From positions 270,293 to 334,292 of the forward strand of contig NZ_JWLJ01000003.1 in the NCBI RefSeq assembly GCF_000813985.1: a DNA stretch of 64,000 bases, in the 5' to 3' direction. A program made the translations under genes and the position numbers. This DNA is from Ruegeria sp. ANG-R (lineage in GTDB: Bacteria > Pseudomonadota > Alphaproteobacteria > Rhodobacterales > Rhodobacteraceae). Numbering within the stretch: the first letter of the stretch is position 1; every line of letters starts with the position of its first letter. Under the pieces are notes generated by a model. The model did no database searches. It was not told where the DNA came from and saw only the letters and a list, made by a program, of their open reading frames with translations. Below, piece by piece: positions 17,579 to 26,810 of this stretch.

Positions 17579-19000
17579 TCAGGCGGCGGAACCGCCAACC
17601 GTCAGCCCATCCATCAGAACCGTAGGCTGTCCAACGCCCACCGGCACCCACTGACCGTCCTTGCCGCACGTTCCCATGCCGGGGTCGAGTGCCATGTCGT
17701 TGCCCAATCCCCGGATGCGTTTCAGCGCCGAGGGGCCATCACCGATCAGTGTCGCTCCTTTGACAGGCGCACCTATTTTACCGTTCTCGACCCGGTATGC
17801 TTCTGTGCACGAGAACACAAACTTACCGTTGGTGATATCGACCTGACCGCCCCCAAAACCCACGGCCCAGATACCATCCTTGATATCTGCCACCAGCGAG
17901 GCCGGATCGGCATCGCCACCCAGCATGATCGTGTTGGTCATACGCGGCATAGGCTTGTGGGCATAGCTCTGCCGCCGTCCGTTTCCAGTGGGTGAAACGC
18001 CCATCAGACGCGCGTTCTGGCGGTCCTGCATATAACCGGTGAGGATACCATCTTCGATCAGAACCGTGCGCGAACTGGGGGTGCCTTCGTCATCGACGGA
18101 AATCGAGCCGCGACGGTCCGCAATCGTGCCGTCATCCACGACCGTCACGCCTTTTGAGGCGATCTGCTGCCCCATCAACCCGGCAAAGGCGGAGCTGCCC
18201 TTGCGGTTGAAATCACCCTCCAGCCCGTGGCCGATCGCTTCGTGCAGCAGAATGCCGGGCCAGCCGGGACCCAGAGCGACCTCCATCACCCCGGCGGGGG
18301 CAGGGATGGCATCCAGATTGACCATCGCAATCCGCAGCGCCTCGCGCGCTTTGTCCTGCCAATCGGCAGGATCAATCAACCCGTCCAGTCCGACACGGCC
18401 GCCGCCTCCGGCAGAGCCGCTTTCGCGCCTGCCGTCCTGTTCGACGATGACCGAGACGTTCAGCCGGGTCATCGGGCGAACATCGCGGACCTGTACACCA
18501 TCGGGGCGCAGAATCTCGACCTCCTGCACTGCGGCTGCGATTGTGGCGCTGACCTGCATAACCCGGGGGTCCAGATCACGGGTGAAGGCGTCTATCTCGC
18601 GCAACGTCTCGATTTTCACGGGGAAGCTGGCGGATTCGATTGGATCTTCATCGGTATAAAGGCGCGTGTTGGTGGGCTGCGGCGCCCTAGCCAATGCGCC
18701 ACCGCCGTCGCCAACCGCCAGCCGCGCAGTTTCGGCCGCGCGTTTCAGTGAAGGAATCGATACATCCGTCGAATGGGCATAACCGGCGACTTCTCCCTGA
18801 ACAGCACGCAGTCCGAATCCTTCGGATGCGTCGTAGGACGCCGTGCGGAGACGGCCGTCATCGAACACAAGTGACTCGGATTTTCGCCGCTCGACAAAAA
18901 GCTCTCCGTCCTCTGCACCGTCGGTTGCAGCCTGCAAAACGGCAAGCGCTTCATCCTTCGGAAGAACGCTTTCAAAAGGGCGAAAAGGGGCCTGAGTCAT
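17579..19000 (-). CDS. tldD: Metalloprotease TldD
   Basis: TldD forms a heterodimeric zinc protease with TldE/PmbA that degrades unfolded peptides and matures some RiPPs. The 473-aa product holds the zinc site LLHEAIGHGLEGDF, with HEAIGH at about 253-258. The start at 19000 is chosen because AAAGG precedes it by 9 bases; the longer start at 19033 would run into an FNR-like palindrome. No tldE/pmbA partner is in the window. It is divergent from the cox cluster, and this pairing is common in Rhodobacteraceae. Confidence 0.95.
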   Translation of the reverse strand: MTQAPFRPFESVLPKDEALAVLQAATDGAEDGELFVERRKSESLVFDDGRLRTASYDASEGFGLRAVQGEVAGYAHSTDVSIPSLKRAAETARLAVGDGGGALARAPQPTNTRLYTDEDPIESASFPVKIETLREIDAFTRDLDPRVMQVSATIAAAVQEVEILRPDGVQVRDVRPMTRLNVSVIVEQDGRRESGSAGGGGRVGLDGLIDPADWQDKAREALRIAMVNLDAIPAPAGVMEVALGPGWPGILLHEAIGHGLEGDFNRKGSSAFAGLMGQQIASKGVTVVDDGTIADRRGSISVDDEGTPSSRTVLIEDGILTGYMQDRQNARLMGVSPTGNGRRQSYAHKPMPRMTNTIMLGGDADPASLVADIKDGIWAVGFGGGQVDITNGKFVFSCTEAYRVENGKIGAPVKGATLIGDGPSALKRIRGLGNDMALDPGMGTCGKDGQWVPVGVGQPTVLMDGLTVGGSAA

Positions 19001-19019
19001 CGGTTGTGACCTTTCGGGT

Positions 19020-19033
19020 TTGATCCAGATCAA
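19020..19033. promoter_or_regulatory. FNR/FnrL-type palindrome between tldD and coxB
   Basis: The sequence TTGATCCAGATCAA is a perfect match to the FNR-family consensus TTGAT-N4-ATCAA. It lies 20 bp upstream of the tldD start and 143 bp upstream of coxB. In alphaproteobacteria FnrL activates or represses respiratory genes at low oxygen. A TTGACG hexamer at 19047-19052 could be a -35 for coxB, but a matching -10 at normal spacing is not clear. Confidence 0.7.
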
Positions 19034-19176
19034 AAATAGCGTCTGTTTGACGCAAGCATTTTGCTTTATCTACCCGACGGAATATGGTTTTTAACGCAGC
19101 CAAAGACAACGGGAGAGGTGTGGCCGATTCACATCTTTTCGCCAGGAACGCAAAGATCAAACGATCAGGACAGAAA

Positions 19177-20088
19177 ATGAAGAATGCTTTGATGCTTTCG
19201 GGGCTGTTTACCGCCCTTTCCAGCTTGCCCGTGATGGCTCAGGACCTCAAGATCATTGGCCAGCCTGTACCGGGTGGCATGGGTTTCCAGCCAGCGGGAT
19301 CGACCGAGGCGGTTAGACTCCAGAATTTGGATACGATGATTCTGGTGATCATCACGGCCATCTGTGTATTGGTCGCAGGGCTTCTGATCTATTGTATCTT
19401 GCGCTTCAATCGGCGTAGCAACCCCACACCCGCCCGTTTTTCGCATTATACACCGGTCGAAATCGCGTGGACTTTGGGGCCGATTGTCATTCTTGTTTTT
19501 ATCGGTGCGTTTTCACTGCCGGTTCTGTTTAACCAGCAGGAAATTCCCGAAGGCGACATCACCATCAAGGTCGTGGGTAACCAATGGTACTGGACCTACG
19601 AATATGTCGATCACGATTTTGCCTTCGACAGCTATTTGCTGGGCCACCCGGCCACTTTGGATGAGGGCGCACGCCCGGCAGATGCGGATGTTACACCGTT
19701 TGTTCTGGACGATGCGATGCGCGCCAAGCTGACCGACGCGGGTTACAGCGAAGACGAATGGCTGTTGGCCACGGACACTGCAGTGGTTGTCCCGGTTGGT
19801 AAGATCATCGTCATGCAGGTCACGGCTTCGGATGTGATCCATTCGTGGACCATTCCGTCGTTTGGCGTAAAGCAGGACGGGGTACCGGGACGTCTGGCCG
19901 AACTGTGGTTCCGGGCCGAGCAAGAAGGTATCTATTTCGGCCAGTGCTCTGAACTGTGCGGTAAGGACCATGCCTATATGCCGATTACGGTCAAAGTGGT
20001 CAGCGAAGAGGCCTACGAACAGTGGCTGCAGGGCGCGCTGGAAGAGTATGCAGGCCAGCCTGCAACCTATCAGGTCGCCTCGAACTAA
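19177..20088 (+). CDS. coxB: Cytochrome c oxidase subunit II (aa3 type)
   Basis: Subunit II receives electrons from cytochrome c through the CuA centre and passes them to heme a. The 303-aa precursor has a signal peptide ending in VMAQ, two membrane helices (about 53-75 and 96-117) and a periplasmic cupredoxin domain. The CuA ligands are visible: His222 in IHSWTIP, then Cys257, Glu259, Cys261, His265 and Met268 in [14 protein letters not shown]. The aromatic electron-entry patch NQWYWTYEY is present near 135. I start at 19177, with AGGA six bases upstream, over 19084. It opens the oxidase assembly operon; subunit I is not in this window. Confidence 0.97.
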   Translation: MKNALMLSGLFTALSSLPVMAQDLKIIGQPVPGGMGFQPAGSTEAVRLQNLDTMILVIITAICVLVAGLLIYCILRFNRRSNPTPARFSHYTPVEIAWTLGPIVILVFIGAFSLPVLFNQQEIPEGDITIKVVGNQWYWTYEYVDHDFAFDSYLLGHPATLDEGARPADADVTPFVLDDAMRAKLTDAGYSEDEWLLATDTAVVVPVGKIIVMQVTASDVIHSWTIPSFGVKQDGVPGRLAELWFRAEQEGIYFGQCSELCGKDHAYMPITVKVVSEEAYEQWLQGALEEYAGQPATYQVASN

Positions 20089-20118
20089 GCCCTTGGCGGC
20101 CTAGGTAAACAAATGCAG

Positions 20119-20143
20119 GCTGCGCGGGTTTCGCGCAGCTTTT
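20119..20143 (+). terminator. Intrinsic terminator between coxB and ctaB
   Basis: A perfect 8-bp stem (GCTGCGCG/CGCGCAGC) with a 5-base loop is followed by TTTT. It may attenuate transcription so that coxB is made in excess over the assembly factors downstream. Confidence 0.75.
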
Positions 20144-20161
20144 GCCCCAGAAGGACCAAAA

Positions 20162-21118
20162 ATGAGCGACGCAAGCTTCAATGCCAGCACCGTAGCCGCG
20201 CCCGCCCGTGCGGACGAGGCCAGCTTTGGCGATTATTTCGCCCTGCTGAAGCCACGCGTGATGTCGCTGGTCGTTTTTACTGCCTTGGTTGGACTGCTTG
20301 CAGCTCCGGTTCCTGTGCATCCTTTCGTGGGATTCTGCGCCATCCTGTTCATCGCGATAGGTGGTGGTGCATCCGGCGCGCTTAACATGTGGTGGGACGC
20401 GGATATCGACAAGGTAATGAAGCGTACAAAGGGCCGTCCGATCCCCTCCGGCAAAGTCGAAGAGGGTGAGGCGCTGGCACTGGGCCTGGCTCTGTCCGGT
20501 CTGGCGGTGATCATGCTGGGTCTGGCAACCAACTGGTTCGCAGGGGCGTTTCTGGCCTTCACCATTTTCTTCTATGTCGTTGTCTACACGATGTGGCTGA
20601 AGCGCTCGACGCCGCAGAACATCGTCATTGGTGGTGCCGCGGGGGCGTTCCCGCCGGTGATCGGATGGGTCGCGGCCACAGGTTCGATGACGCTTGAGCC
20701 GTGGTTGATGTTCGCTCTGACTTTCATGTGGACGCCGCCGCATTTCTGGGCGTTGGCGCTGTTCATGCGCTCGGACTACGACGATGCGGGCGTGCCGATG
20801 CTGACCGTCACCCACGGACGTCGTGCAACGCGGTGGCATATTCTGGTCTACACAGCTCTGCTGGCGCTGCTGGCCGTCGGTACTGCTTTTTCGGATATCG
20901 GAGGCCCGATCTACTTGGTTGTAGCTCTGGTAATGAACGCCCTGTTCCTGCGGGGCGCGTGGCAAATCTCCCGTCGAAATGAGGAAGACTCCGAAGCCGA
21001 CAACTTCAAAGTCGAGCGCAACTTCTTCAAGTTGTCGCTTCTGTACCTGTTCCTGCATTTCGGCGCGATTCTGGCTGAAGCCTTGCTGAAACCCTACGGG
21101 TTCGGAGGCTGGTCATGA
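20162..21118 (+). CDS. ctaB: Protoheme IX farnesyltransferase (heme O synthase)
   Basis: This UbiA-family membrane enzyme adds a farnesyl group to heme b to make heme O, the precursor of heme A. The 318-aa protein has about nine hydrophobic helices. The first prenyl-diphosphate-binding motif is NMWWDADIDKVMKRT near 75-89, followed by GRPIPSG. The second conserved region is FMRSDYDDAGVPML. AAGGA precedes the ATG. The stop overlaps the next start (ATGA). Confidence 0.96.
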   Translation: MSDASFNASTVAAPARADEASFGDYFALLKPRVMSLVVFTALVGLLAAPVPVHPFVGFCAILFIAIGGGASGALNMWWDADIDKVMKRTKGRPIPSGKVEEGEALALGLALSGLAVIMLGLATNWFAGAFLAFTIFFYVVVYTMWLKRSTPQNIVIGGAAGAFPPVIGWVAATGSMTLEPWLMFALTFMWTPPHFWALALFMRSDYDDAGVPMLTVTHGRRATRWHILVYTALLALLAVGTAFSDIGGPIYLVVALVMNALFLRGAWQISRRNEEDSEADNFKVERNFFKLSLLYLFLHFGAILAEALLKPYGFGGWS

Positions 21119-21276
21119 GCCTGCGCAAAAGCCACGAACTGCATCAGCGCCGGTTCAGCCGCAATCTGGGCGTGGGCCTGACGCTGGCCGCGTTTATCGT
21201 GATCATCTTTGGGCTGACGATCGTGAAGGTCTCGGGCACCGATTTCAACTTGGCGCCGCAAGAGGTGCAGAACTGA
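21115..21276 (+). CDS. 53-aa single-helix protein in the oxidase assembly operon
   Basis: A 53-aa ORF fits exactly between ctaB and ctaG, overlapping the first by ATGA and the second by TGATG. It begins MSLRKSHELHQRRFSRNLGV, has one hydrophobic helix (LTLAAFIVIIFGLTIVKV, about 23-39) and ends in a short periplasmic tail. This is the place where alphaproteobacterial cox operons carry a small CoxF-like protein. The exact role is not established here; a helper of oxidase assembly is likely. The dual overlap with its neighbours is strong evidence that it is translated. Confidence 0.85.
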   Translation: MSLRKSHELHQRRFSRNLGVGLTLAAFIVIIFGLTIVKVSGTDFNLAPQEVQN

Positions 21277-21851
21277 TGGCGTTGACCGGTCCTCAGAAGA
21301 CCGTTGCGCAGACGGTTGGCGTGGTTGTCCTGATGGGCAGCCTAGCTTGGGCGGCCGTCCCGTTTTATGACTGGTTCTGCCGGGTTACTGGTTTTGGCGG
21401 GACCACCGGTGTCGCCGAGGTCGCACCCGACGAGATTCTGGACCGCACCATCAAAGTGCGCTTTGATGCATCAAAAGCCAAAGACATGGCCTGGGAATTC
21501 AAGCCCGTCGAGCGCGAGATGGAAGTCCGCATCGGTGAGACCGGTCTGGCCTTCTATGAAGCATATAATCCAACCGACCGTCCGATTGCGGGACAGGCGT
21601 CATACAATGTCACCCCGTATTCTGCCGGTGGATATTTCCAGAAAATTGCCTGTTTCTGCTTCGAAGAGCAGGTTCTGCAACCCGGTGAGCGGGTTGAGAT
21701 GCCGGTGACTTTCTTCGTCGACCCGGAAATGGTCGACGATCTGGAAGCCCAGTATGTGCATACGATCACTCTGTCGTATACATTCTACGAAATTGATCTG
21801 CCCGAGGGCTATGCCGCCCTTGATGTGCAGGCTGAGACAAACAAGAACTAA
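21276..21851 (+). CDS. ctaG: Cytochrome c oxidase copper chaperone CtaG/Cox11
   Basis: CtaG delivers copper to the CuB site of subunit I. The 191-aa protein has one N-terminal membrane helix (VGVVVLMGSLAWAAVPFYDWF) and a periplasmic immunoglobulin-like domain. The copper-binding CFCF motif appears in IACFCFEEQVL near residue 125, preceded by the conserved NVTPYSAGGYFQKI. It is translationally coupled to the preceding small ORF and lies 22 bp before the subunit III gene. Confidence 0.97.
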   Translation: MALTGPQKTVAQTVGVVVLMGSLAWAAVPFYDWFCRVTGFGGTTGVAEVAPDEILDRTIKVRFDASKAKDMAWEFKPVEREMEVRIGETGLAFYEAYNPTDRPIAGQASYNVTPYSAGGYFQKIACFCFEEQVLQPGERVEMPVTFFVDPEMVDDLEAQYVHTITLSYTFYEIDLPEGYAALDVQAETNKN

Positions 21852-21873
21852 CGCCTGTAGGTGAGGGACGCTG

Positions 21874-22689
21874 ATGGCACACGCTAAAGACCATGACTAC
21901 CACATTCTGAACCCCTCGATCTGGCCGCTCATCGGCGCGGTCAGTGGGTTTGTGATGCTGTTCGGAGCCGTTCTGTGGATGCACGGGATGACCCCGTGGA
22001 TCTTCTGGATGGGGCTCGTCGGTGTTCTCTACACCATGTTCGCCTGGTGGTCCGAAGTTGTGGCTGAAAGCCGTCAGGGGGATCACACGCCGGTTGTTCG
22101 TATCGGACTGCGCTACGGGTTCATCCTGTTCATCATGTCCGAGGTAATGTTCTTCTTTGCCTGGTTCTGGTCGTTCTTCAAACATCGTATGTATCCGATG
22201 TATGACTATGCGGGCACCGAATACATTCAGCCCGCCATCCACGCGGTTGACCCGTTCCACCTGCCGCTGATCAACACGCTGGTTCTGCTGCTGTCGGGCT
22301 GTGCGATCACCTGGGCGCACCACGCGCTGGTGCATGACAACGATCGCAAGGCGCTGATCAACGGCCTGGCCATCGGTATCGTGCTGGGCATCGCCTTTAC
22401 CGCGCTGCAGGCGTTTGAATACTATGAGCTGCTGGCTCATGATGGCTGGAAGTTTGGCGGCGATCAGTTCTATTCGAACTTCTTCATGGCCACCGGATTC
22501 CATGGGTTCCACGTTATCATCGGGACGATCTTCCTGTCGGTCTGCCTGATCCGCGCTCTGCGGGGCGACTTCACGCCCGAGAAGCACATCGGCTTCGAAG
22601 CGGCCGCCTGGTACTGGCACTTCGTTGACGTTGTCTGGTTGTTCCTGTTCTTCGCCGTTTACATCTGGGGGCAGGCCCCGCTGATCTAA
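21874..22689 (+). CDS. coxC: Cytochrome c oxidase subunit III
   Basis: Subunit III is a seven-helix membrane protein that stabilises the catalytic core and binds lipid in its cleft. The 271-aa protein opens with [20 protein letters not shown] and contains [17 protein letters not shown] near 85-105, which carries the conserved Glu of the family. The end, [21 protein letters not shown], is the typical C terminus. GTGAGGGACGCTG precedes the start. A clear terminator follows. Confidence 0.97.
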   Translation: MAHAKDHDYHILNPSIWPLIGAVSGFVMLFGAVLWMHGMTPWIFWMGLVGVLYTMFAWWSEVVAESRQGDHTPVVRIGLRYGFILFIMSEVMFFFAWFWSFFKHRMYPMYDYAGTEYIQPAIHAVDPFHLPLINTLVLLLSGCAITWAHHALVHDNDRKALINGLAIGIVLGIAFTALQAFEYYELLAHDGWKFGGDQFYSNFFMATGFHGFHVIIGTIFLSVCLIRALRGDFTPEKHIGFEAAAWYWHFVDVVWLFLFFAVYIWGQAPLI

Positions 22690-22711
22690 CGCCGTTCAGT
22701 GATCCAGTTGC

Positions 22712-22737
22712 AAAAGCCGTCCCTCGGGGCGGCTTTT
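22712..22737 (+). terminator. Intrinsic terminator after coxC
   Basis: A stem of about 10 bp (AAAGCCGTCC with its complement, one G-T pair) and a CTCG loop ends in a TTTT run. It starts 23 bp after the coxC stop. Two further T-less hairpins follow before the SURF1 gene. Confidence 0.8.
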
Positions 22738-22844
22738 CCTCTATGCGGGGCGCAAGATTGCGCCCCATACAATTGCGTGGTTGCAATTGGGCCGATGCGC
22801 GCCGTAACAAGACGCCGATTTCTGCAACAAGGTTTGGCCCCGCC

Positions 22845-23522
22845 ATGCGCCGCATTCTGTTCCTGATGATATTTGGCCTTGCGGGCCTGGGCGTTCTGGT
22901 ATCGCTTGGCGTGTGGCAGATGCAGCGGATGGCCTGGAAAGAAGGCATTCTGGCCGAGATCGACGCACGCATTGCGGCTGATCCGATTGATTTGCCGCAG
23001 ACCGTCTCGGAAGCAGATGACAAGTATCTTCCCGTCACATTGTCCGGAGAGATGGAGCCAGAGGAAATCCACGTACTGGTCTCGGTCAAACAGGTTGGGG
23101 CGGGGTACCGGATCATTCAGCCCTTCAGCGTCGAAGACCGGACGGTTCTTGTGGACCGGGGTTTTGTACCGGTAACCGACAAGCAGGCCGAACGCGTGTC
23201 CGGCCCGATGGAGGTCTCAGGCAACCTTCACTGGCCTGATGAGGTCGACGGCTACACGCCCGAGCCGGACATCGACGACAATATCTGGTTTGCTCGTGAC
23301 CTGCCCAATCTGGCTGCAGCATTGGGGACAGAGCCGGTGCTGCTGATCGCACGTACCGAAACCGACCCGGGTGTAACGCCTCTGCCTGTCGATACGGCGA
23401 ATATCCCGAACGATCACCTGCAATACGCAATCACCTGGTTTGGTCTGGCTCTGGTCTGGGCCGCGATGACCGGGTATTTCCTGTGGCGCAACCGCGCCCC
23501 TTCTGAGAGAGAAGCGCAATGA
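22845..23522 (+). CDS. SURF1-family oxidase assembly protein
   Basis: SURF1 helps insert heme a into cytochrome c oxidase. The 225-aa protein has the expected two-helix layout: an N-terminal helix (ILFLMIFGLAGLGVLVSLGVWQ) and a C-terminal helix (YAITWFGLALVWAAMTGYF), with a periplasmic domain between. GVWQMQRMAWKE and VLVDRGFVP are family hallmarks. I prefer the ATG at 22845 to the upstream 22743, which would translate through two hairpins; its ribosome-binding site is weak. The stop overlaps thrC (ATGA). Confidence 0.92.
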   Translation: MRRILFLMIFGLAGLGVLVSLGVWQMQRMAWKEGILAEIDARIAADPIDLPQTVSEADDKYLPVTLSGEMEPEEIHVLVSVKQVGAGYRIIQPFSVEDRTVLVDRGFVPVTDKQAERVSGPMEVSGNLHWPDEVDGYTPEPDIDDNIWFARDLPNLAAALGTEPVLLIARTETDPGVTPLPVDTANIPNDHLQYAITWFGLALVWAAMTGYFLWRNRAPSEREAQ

Positions 23523-24907
23523 GATACATCTCGACCCGTGGCCAAGCGCCGGAGCTGAGTTTTGAAGAGGCAATGCTGACTGGGCTGGCCCGCGACGGCG
23601 GCCTGTACCTGCCGGCTGAGATCCCGGTGATGTCGCAGGACGAAATTGCGGCGTTGGCTGGCTTGCCTTATGAAGAAATCGCGTTCCGCGTGATGTGGCC
23701 CTATGTCAGCGGATCATTCGCCGAGGATGAGTTCAGGGCGATCATCGCCCGCGCGTACGAAGGTTTCGGCCATGACGCCCGCGCGCCGTTGAAGCAACTG
23801 AACGAGAACCACTTCCTGCTGGAGCTGTTTCACGGGCCGACACTGGCCTTCAAGGACTTTGCCATGCAGCTGATTGGGCAGCTGTTTCAGGTGGCGCTGA
23901 AACGGCGCGGAGACCGGGTGACAATCGTGGGCGCGACCAGCGGTGATACCGGTTCAGCGGCCATTGAAGCGTTCCGTGGATTGGATGCAGTGGATGTATT
24001 CATCCTGTTCCCGCATGGCCGCGTGTCCGAGGTGCAGCGCCGTCAGATGACGACCCCTGCGGACGGCAATGTGCACGCGTTGGCCGTGGATGGCGACTTT
24101 GATGATTGTCAGGCTGCGCTGAAAGACATGTTCAATGATTTCGACTTCCGCGATGGCGTGAAGCTGGCGGGTGTGAACTCGATCAATTTTGCCCGCGTGT
24201 TGGCGCAAATTGTCTATTACTTCTCGGCTGCTGTCAGCCTTGGGGCGCCACATCGCAAGGTCAGCTTCACCGTGCCGACCGGCAATTTCGGTGACATCTT
24301 CGCGGGCTTCCTCGCCAAGCGCATGGGCTTGCCGATTGACCGTCTGGTCGTGGCAACCAACCAGAACGACATTCTGCATCGGTGCCTGTCGGGCGAAGGG
24401 TATTTCAAAGGTGACACGATCCCGTCGATCAGCCCGTCGATGGATATTCAGGTTAGCTCGAATTTTGAGCGTGCGCTCTACTATGCCTATGGCGAGGATG
24501 GCAGTGCCGTGGCGCAGTTGATGGACGAGCTCAGGAATGGCGGCTTCAACGTCAGCCAAGGCGCGATGGAGGCACTGCGCGAGAGCTTCGACTCGGGTCG
24601 TGTTTCTGAGGATGAGACGCTGGAGACGATCAAGAACACGCTGGCCCACAGCGCAGAACTGGTCTGCCCGCACACCGCCGTTGGTATCAAGGTTGCGCAA
24701 GAACATCGCTCCGCTGATGTGCCGATGATCACGCTGGCCACCGCACACCCGGCGAAATTCCCGGCTGCGGTCGAGAAAGCGAGCGGTGAACATCCGCCTC
24801 TTCCATCCCGCATGTCTGATCTGTATGAACGTCCGGAACGGGTGACCCGGATTGCCAACGATCTGGGTACCCTCGAGGATCATATCAGAAGGCATATCGC
24901 TGAGTGA
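23519..24907 (+). CDS. thrC: Threonine synthase
   Basis: This PLP enzyme converts O-phosphohomoserine to threonine in the cytoplasm. The 462-aa protein begins with the fungal/proteobacterial N-terminal domain MRYISTRGQAPELSFEEAML. The PLP Lys is K112 in GPTLAFKDFAMQL. GATSGDTGSAAIEAF near 141-155 is the phosphate-binding loop. Length matches the long ThrC class. It overlaps the SURF1 gene by 4 bp and the peptidase gene downstream by 4 bp (GTGA), a conserved alphaproteobacterial arrangement. Confidence 0.97.
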   Translation: MRYISTRGQAPELSFEEAMLTGLARDGGLYLPAEIPVMSQDEIAALAGLPYEEIAFRVMWPYVSGSFAEDEFRAIIARAYEGFGHDARAPLKQLNENHFLLELFHGPTLAFKDFAMQLIGQLFQVALKRRGDRVTIVGATSGDTGSAAIEAFRGLDAVDVFILFPHGRVSEVQRRQMTTPADGNVHALAVDGDFDDCQAALKDMFNDFDFRDGVKLAGVNSINFARVLAQIVYYFSAAVSLGAPHRKVSFTVPTGNFGDIFAGFLAKRMGLPIDRLVVATNQNDILHRCLSGEGYFKGDTIPSISPSMDIQVSSNFERALYYAYGEDGSAVAQLMDELRNGGFNVSQGAMEALRESFDSGRVSEDETLETIKNTLAHSAELVCPHTAVGIKVAQEHRSADVPMITLATAHPAKFPAAVEKASGEHPPLPSRMSDLYERPERVTRIANDLGTLEDHIRRHIAE

Positions 24908-26166
24908 CAGTCAGACAAGACCAGCTGAAGAACGGATTTCGTATCGTCAGTGAACACATGCCGGGGCTGCAATCTGCGGCCATCGGTATCTGGGTAACCG
25001 CCGGTGGGCGGCATGAGCGGATCGAACAGAACGGGATCGCGCATTTCCTTGAACATATGGCGTTCAAGGGAACCGAGCGGCGATCCGCGCTGCAAATCGC
25101 TGAGGCGATCGAGGACGTGGGTGGATACATCAACGCATATACCTCGCGCGAGGTGACGGCCTATTACGCGCGCGTCCTGAAAGACGACGTGGCGCTGGCG
25201 ATGGATGTCATCGGGGACATCGTTCTGAACCCGGTCTTCGATCCGCGCGAGATCGAGGTCGAGCGTGGCGTGATCCTTCAGGAGATCGGTCAAGCCTATG
25301 ACACGCCAGACGATGTGATCTTCGACTGGCTACAGGAGCAGAGTTATCACGATCAGCCGCTTGGTCGGACCATTCTAGGTCCGTCCGAACGGGTAAGTGC
25401 ATTCTCGCGCGAGGATCTGTCGGGCTTTGTGGCCGAGCATTATGGGCCAGAGCAGATGATTCTGTCTGCAGCTGGTGCGGTGGACCACGATGCGCTTATG
25501 AAAATGGCCGAAGAGATGTTTGGCCACCTGCAGCCGCGCAAAGGTCTGATCCCCGAAGTGGCGCGGTTTACTGGCGGTGAGGCGCGGCAGGAAAAAGAGC
25601 TGGAACAGGCGCATTTCGCACTGGCGCTGGAAAGCCCCGGCTATCGGGATGATGCGATCTATACGGCGCAGATCTATTCGACGGCTTTGGGCGGCGGCAT
25701 GTCTTCACGCCTGTTTCAGGAAGTGCGCGAAACGCGTGGTCTCTGCTACACGATATTTGCGCAGACCGGGGCCTATGCGGATACCGGGACGACTACGATC
25801 TATGCGGGAACCTCTGCCGATCAGGTCGCAGAGCTGGCGACCATCACGATTGATGAAATGAAGCGCGCCGCCGAAGACATGAGTGCCGAAGAAGTAGCCC
25901 GCGCCCGTGCCCAGATGAAAGCCGGGATGCTGATGGGGCTGGAGAGCCCGTCGAACCGCGCGGAACGTCTGGCCCGTCTGGTGCAGATCTGGGGCCGGGT
26001 GCCTTCGCTTGAGGATACGGTCGCCAAGATCGACGCGGTCAGCACCGAGGATGTGCGCGCCTTTGCGGAACAGATGGCCGTGCAGGGCCCGGCGGCTTTG
26101 GCGCTGTACGGGCCGGTCTCGGGTGCGCCGACGCTGGCGGAACTGCAGGAGAGGCGTGCGGCTTGA
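24904..26166 (+). CDS. M16-family zinc peptidase (mitochondrial processing peptidase-like)
   Basis: The 420-aa product is a pitrilysin-family peptidase similar to mitochondrial processing peptidase beta. The inverted zinc motif HFLEH lies at 47-51, and the downstream zinc Glu is probably within EIEVERGVILQEI near 116-128. The second half is the inactive homologous domain, with the glycine-rich LGGGMSSRLFQEVRETRGL near 262-280. The start is GTG at 24904, overlapping thrC by 4 bp. Its substrate here is unknown. Confidence 0.93.
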   Translation: MTVRQDQLKNGFRIVSEHMPGLQSAAIGIWVTAGGRHERIEQNGIAHFLEHMAFKGTERRSALQIAEAIEDVGGYINAYTSREVTAYYARVLKDDVALAMDVIGDIVLNPVFDPREIEVERGVILQEIGQAYDTPDDVIFDWLQEQSYHDQPLGRTILGPSERVSAFSREDLSGFVAEHYGPEQMILSAAGAVDHDALMKMAEEMFGHLQPRKGLIPEVARFTGGEARQEKELEQAHFALALESPGYRDDAIYTAQIYSTALGGGMSSRLFQEVRETRGLCYTIFAQTGAYADTGTTTIYAGTSADQVAELATITIDEMKRAAEDMSAEEVARARAQMKAGMLMGLESPSNRAERLARLVQIWGRVPSLEDTVAKIDAVSTEDVRAFAEQMAVQGPAALALYGPVSGAPTLAELQERRAA

Positions 26167-26810
26167 TGCTGTTGGGCAGACGCAAGCTGAAACTCGAAAC
26201 TGAGCGGTTGAGCCTGCGCCCGCCTGTCCATTCCGATTTCAATGATTGGGCGGCGCTGCGGCGGGCGTCCCGGGAATACCTCACCCCGTGGGAGCCGGTC
26301 TGGGCCAAGGATCACCTGAGTCGCAAGTCTTTCACCAACCGCGTCTACTGGGCGCAGCGCTCGGTTGCCGGGGGGACCGCGATCCCGCTGTTCCTGTTTC
26401 GCCGTACGGATAAAGTTCTGCTGGGGGCCATCACGCTGGACAATATCCGCCGTGGCCCGGCGCAGGCCGGAACGCTGGGATACTGGACCGGGCAAGCTTT
26501 TGCTCGTCAGGGATTCATGCGCGAAGCGATTGGAGCGGTGGTTCACCACGCCTTTACCCGTCTGGATCTGAGCCGGATTGAGGCTGCTTGTCTGCCGGAG
26601 AACGAACCTTCGCGCGGGTTGTTGGAAAGCTCGGGGTTCAAATACGAAGGCGTCGCGCAGTCGTATCTGCAGATCAACGGGCGTTGGCGGACGCATGTGC
26701 TCTATGCCTCTTTGCGTTCTGATCGGCGGGGGAAGACCGACGCGGGGGAGGGGGCTCTGCCCCCGCCGCGGCAAGCCGCGACTCCCCCCGGGATATTTCA
26801 GGCCAGATGA
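26166..26810 (+). CDS. GNAT acetyltransferase, RimJ/RimL-like
   Basis: The protein resembles ribosomal-protein or general N-acetyltransferases of the RimJ group: ETERLSLRPPVHSDFNDWAALR at the N terminus, LGYWTGQAFARQGFMREA around the acetyl-CoA loop, and LDLSRIEAACLPENEPSRGL with LESSGFKYEGVA at the C terminus. ATG at 26166 overlaps the peptidase stop (TGATG). The family normally ends near YASLR (about residue 187); the last 25 or so residues are encoded by a 3'-end repeat, which also supplies the stop codon. Substrate unknown. Confidence 0.88.
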   Translation: MLLGRRKLKLETERLSLRPPVHSDFNDWAALRRASREYLTPWEPVWAKDHLSRKSFTNRVYWAQRSVAGGTAIPLFLFRRTDKVLLGAITLDNIRRGPAQAGTLGYWTGQAFARQGFMREAIGAVVHHAFTRLDLSRIEAACLPENEPSRGLLESSGFKYEGVAQSYLQINGRWRTHVLYASLRSDRRGKTDAGEGALPPPRQAATPPGIFQAR

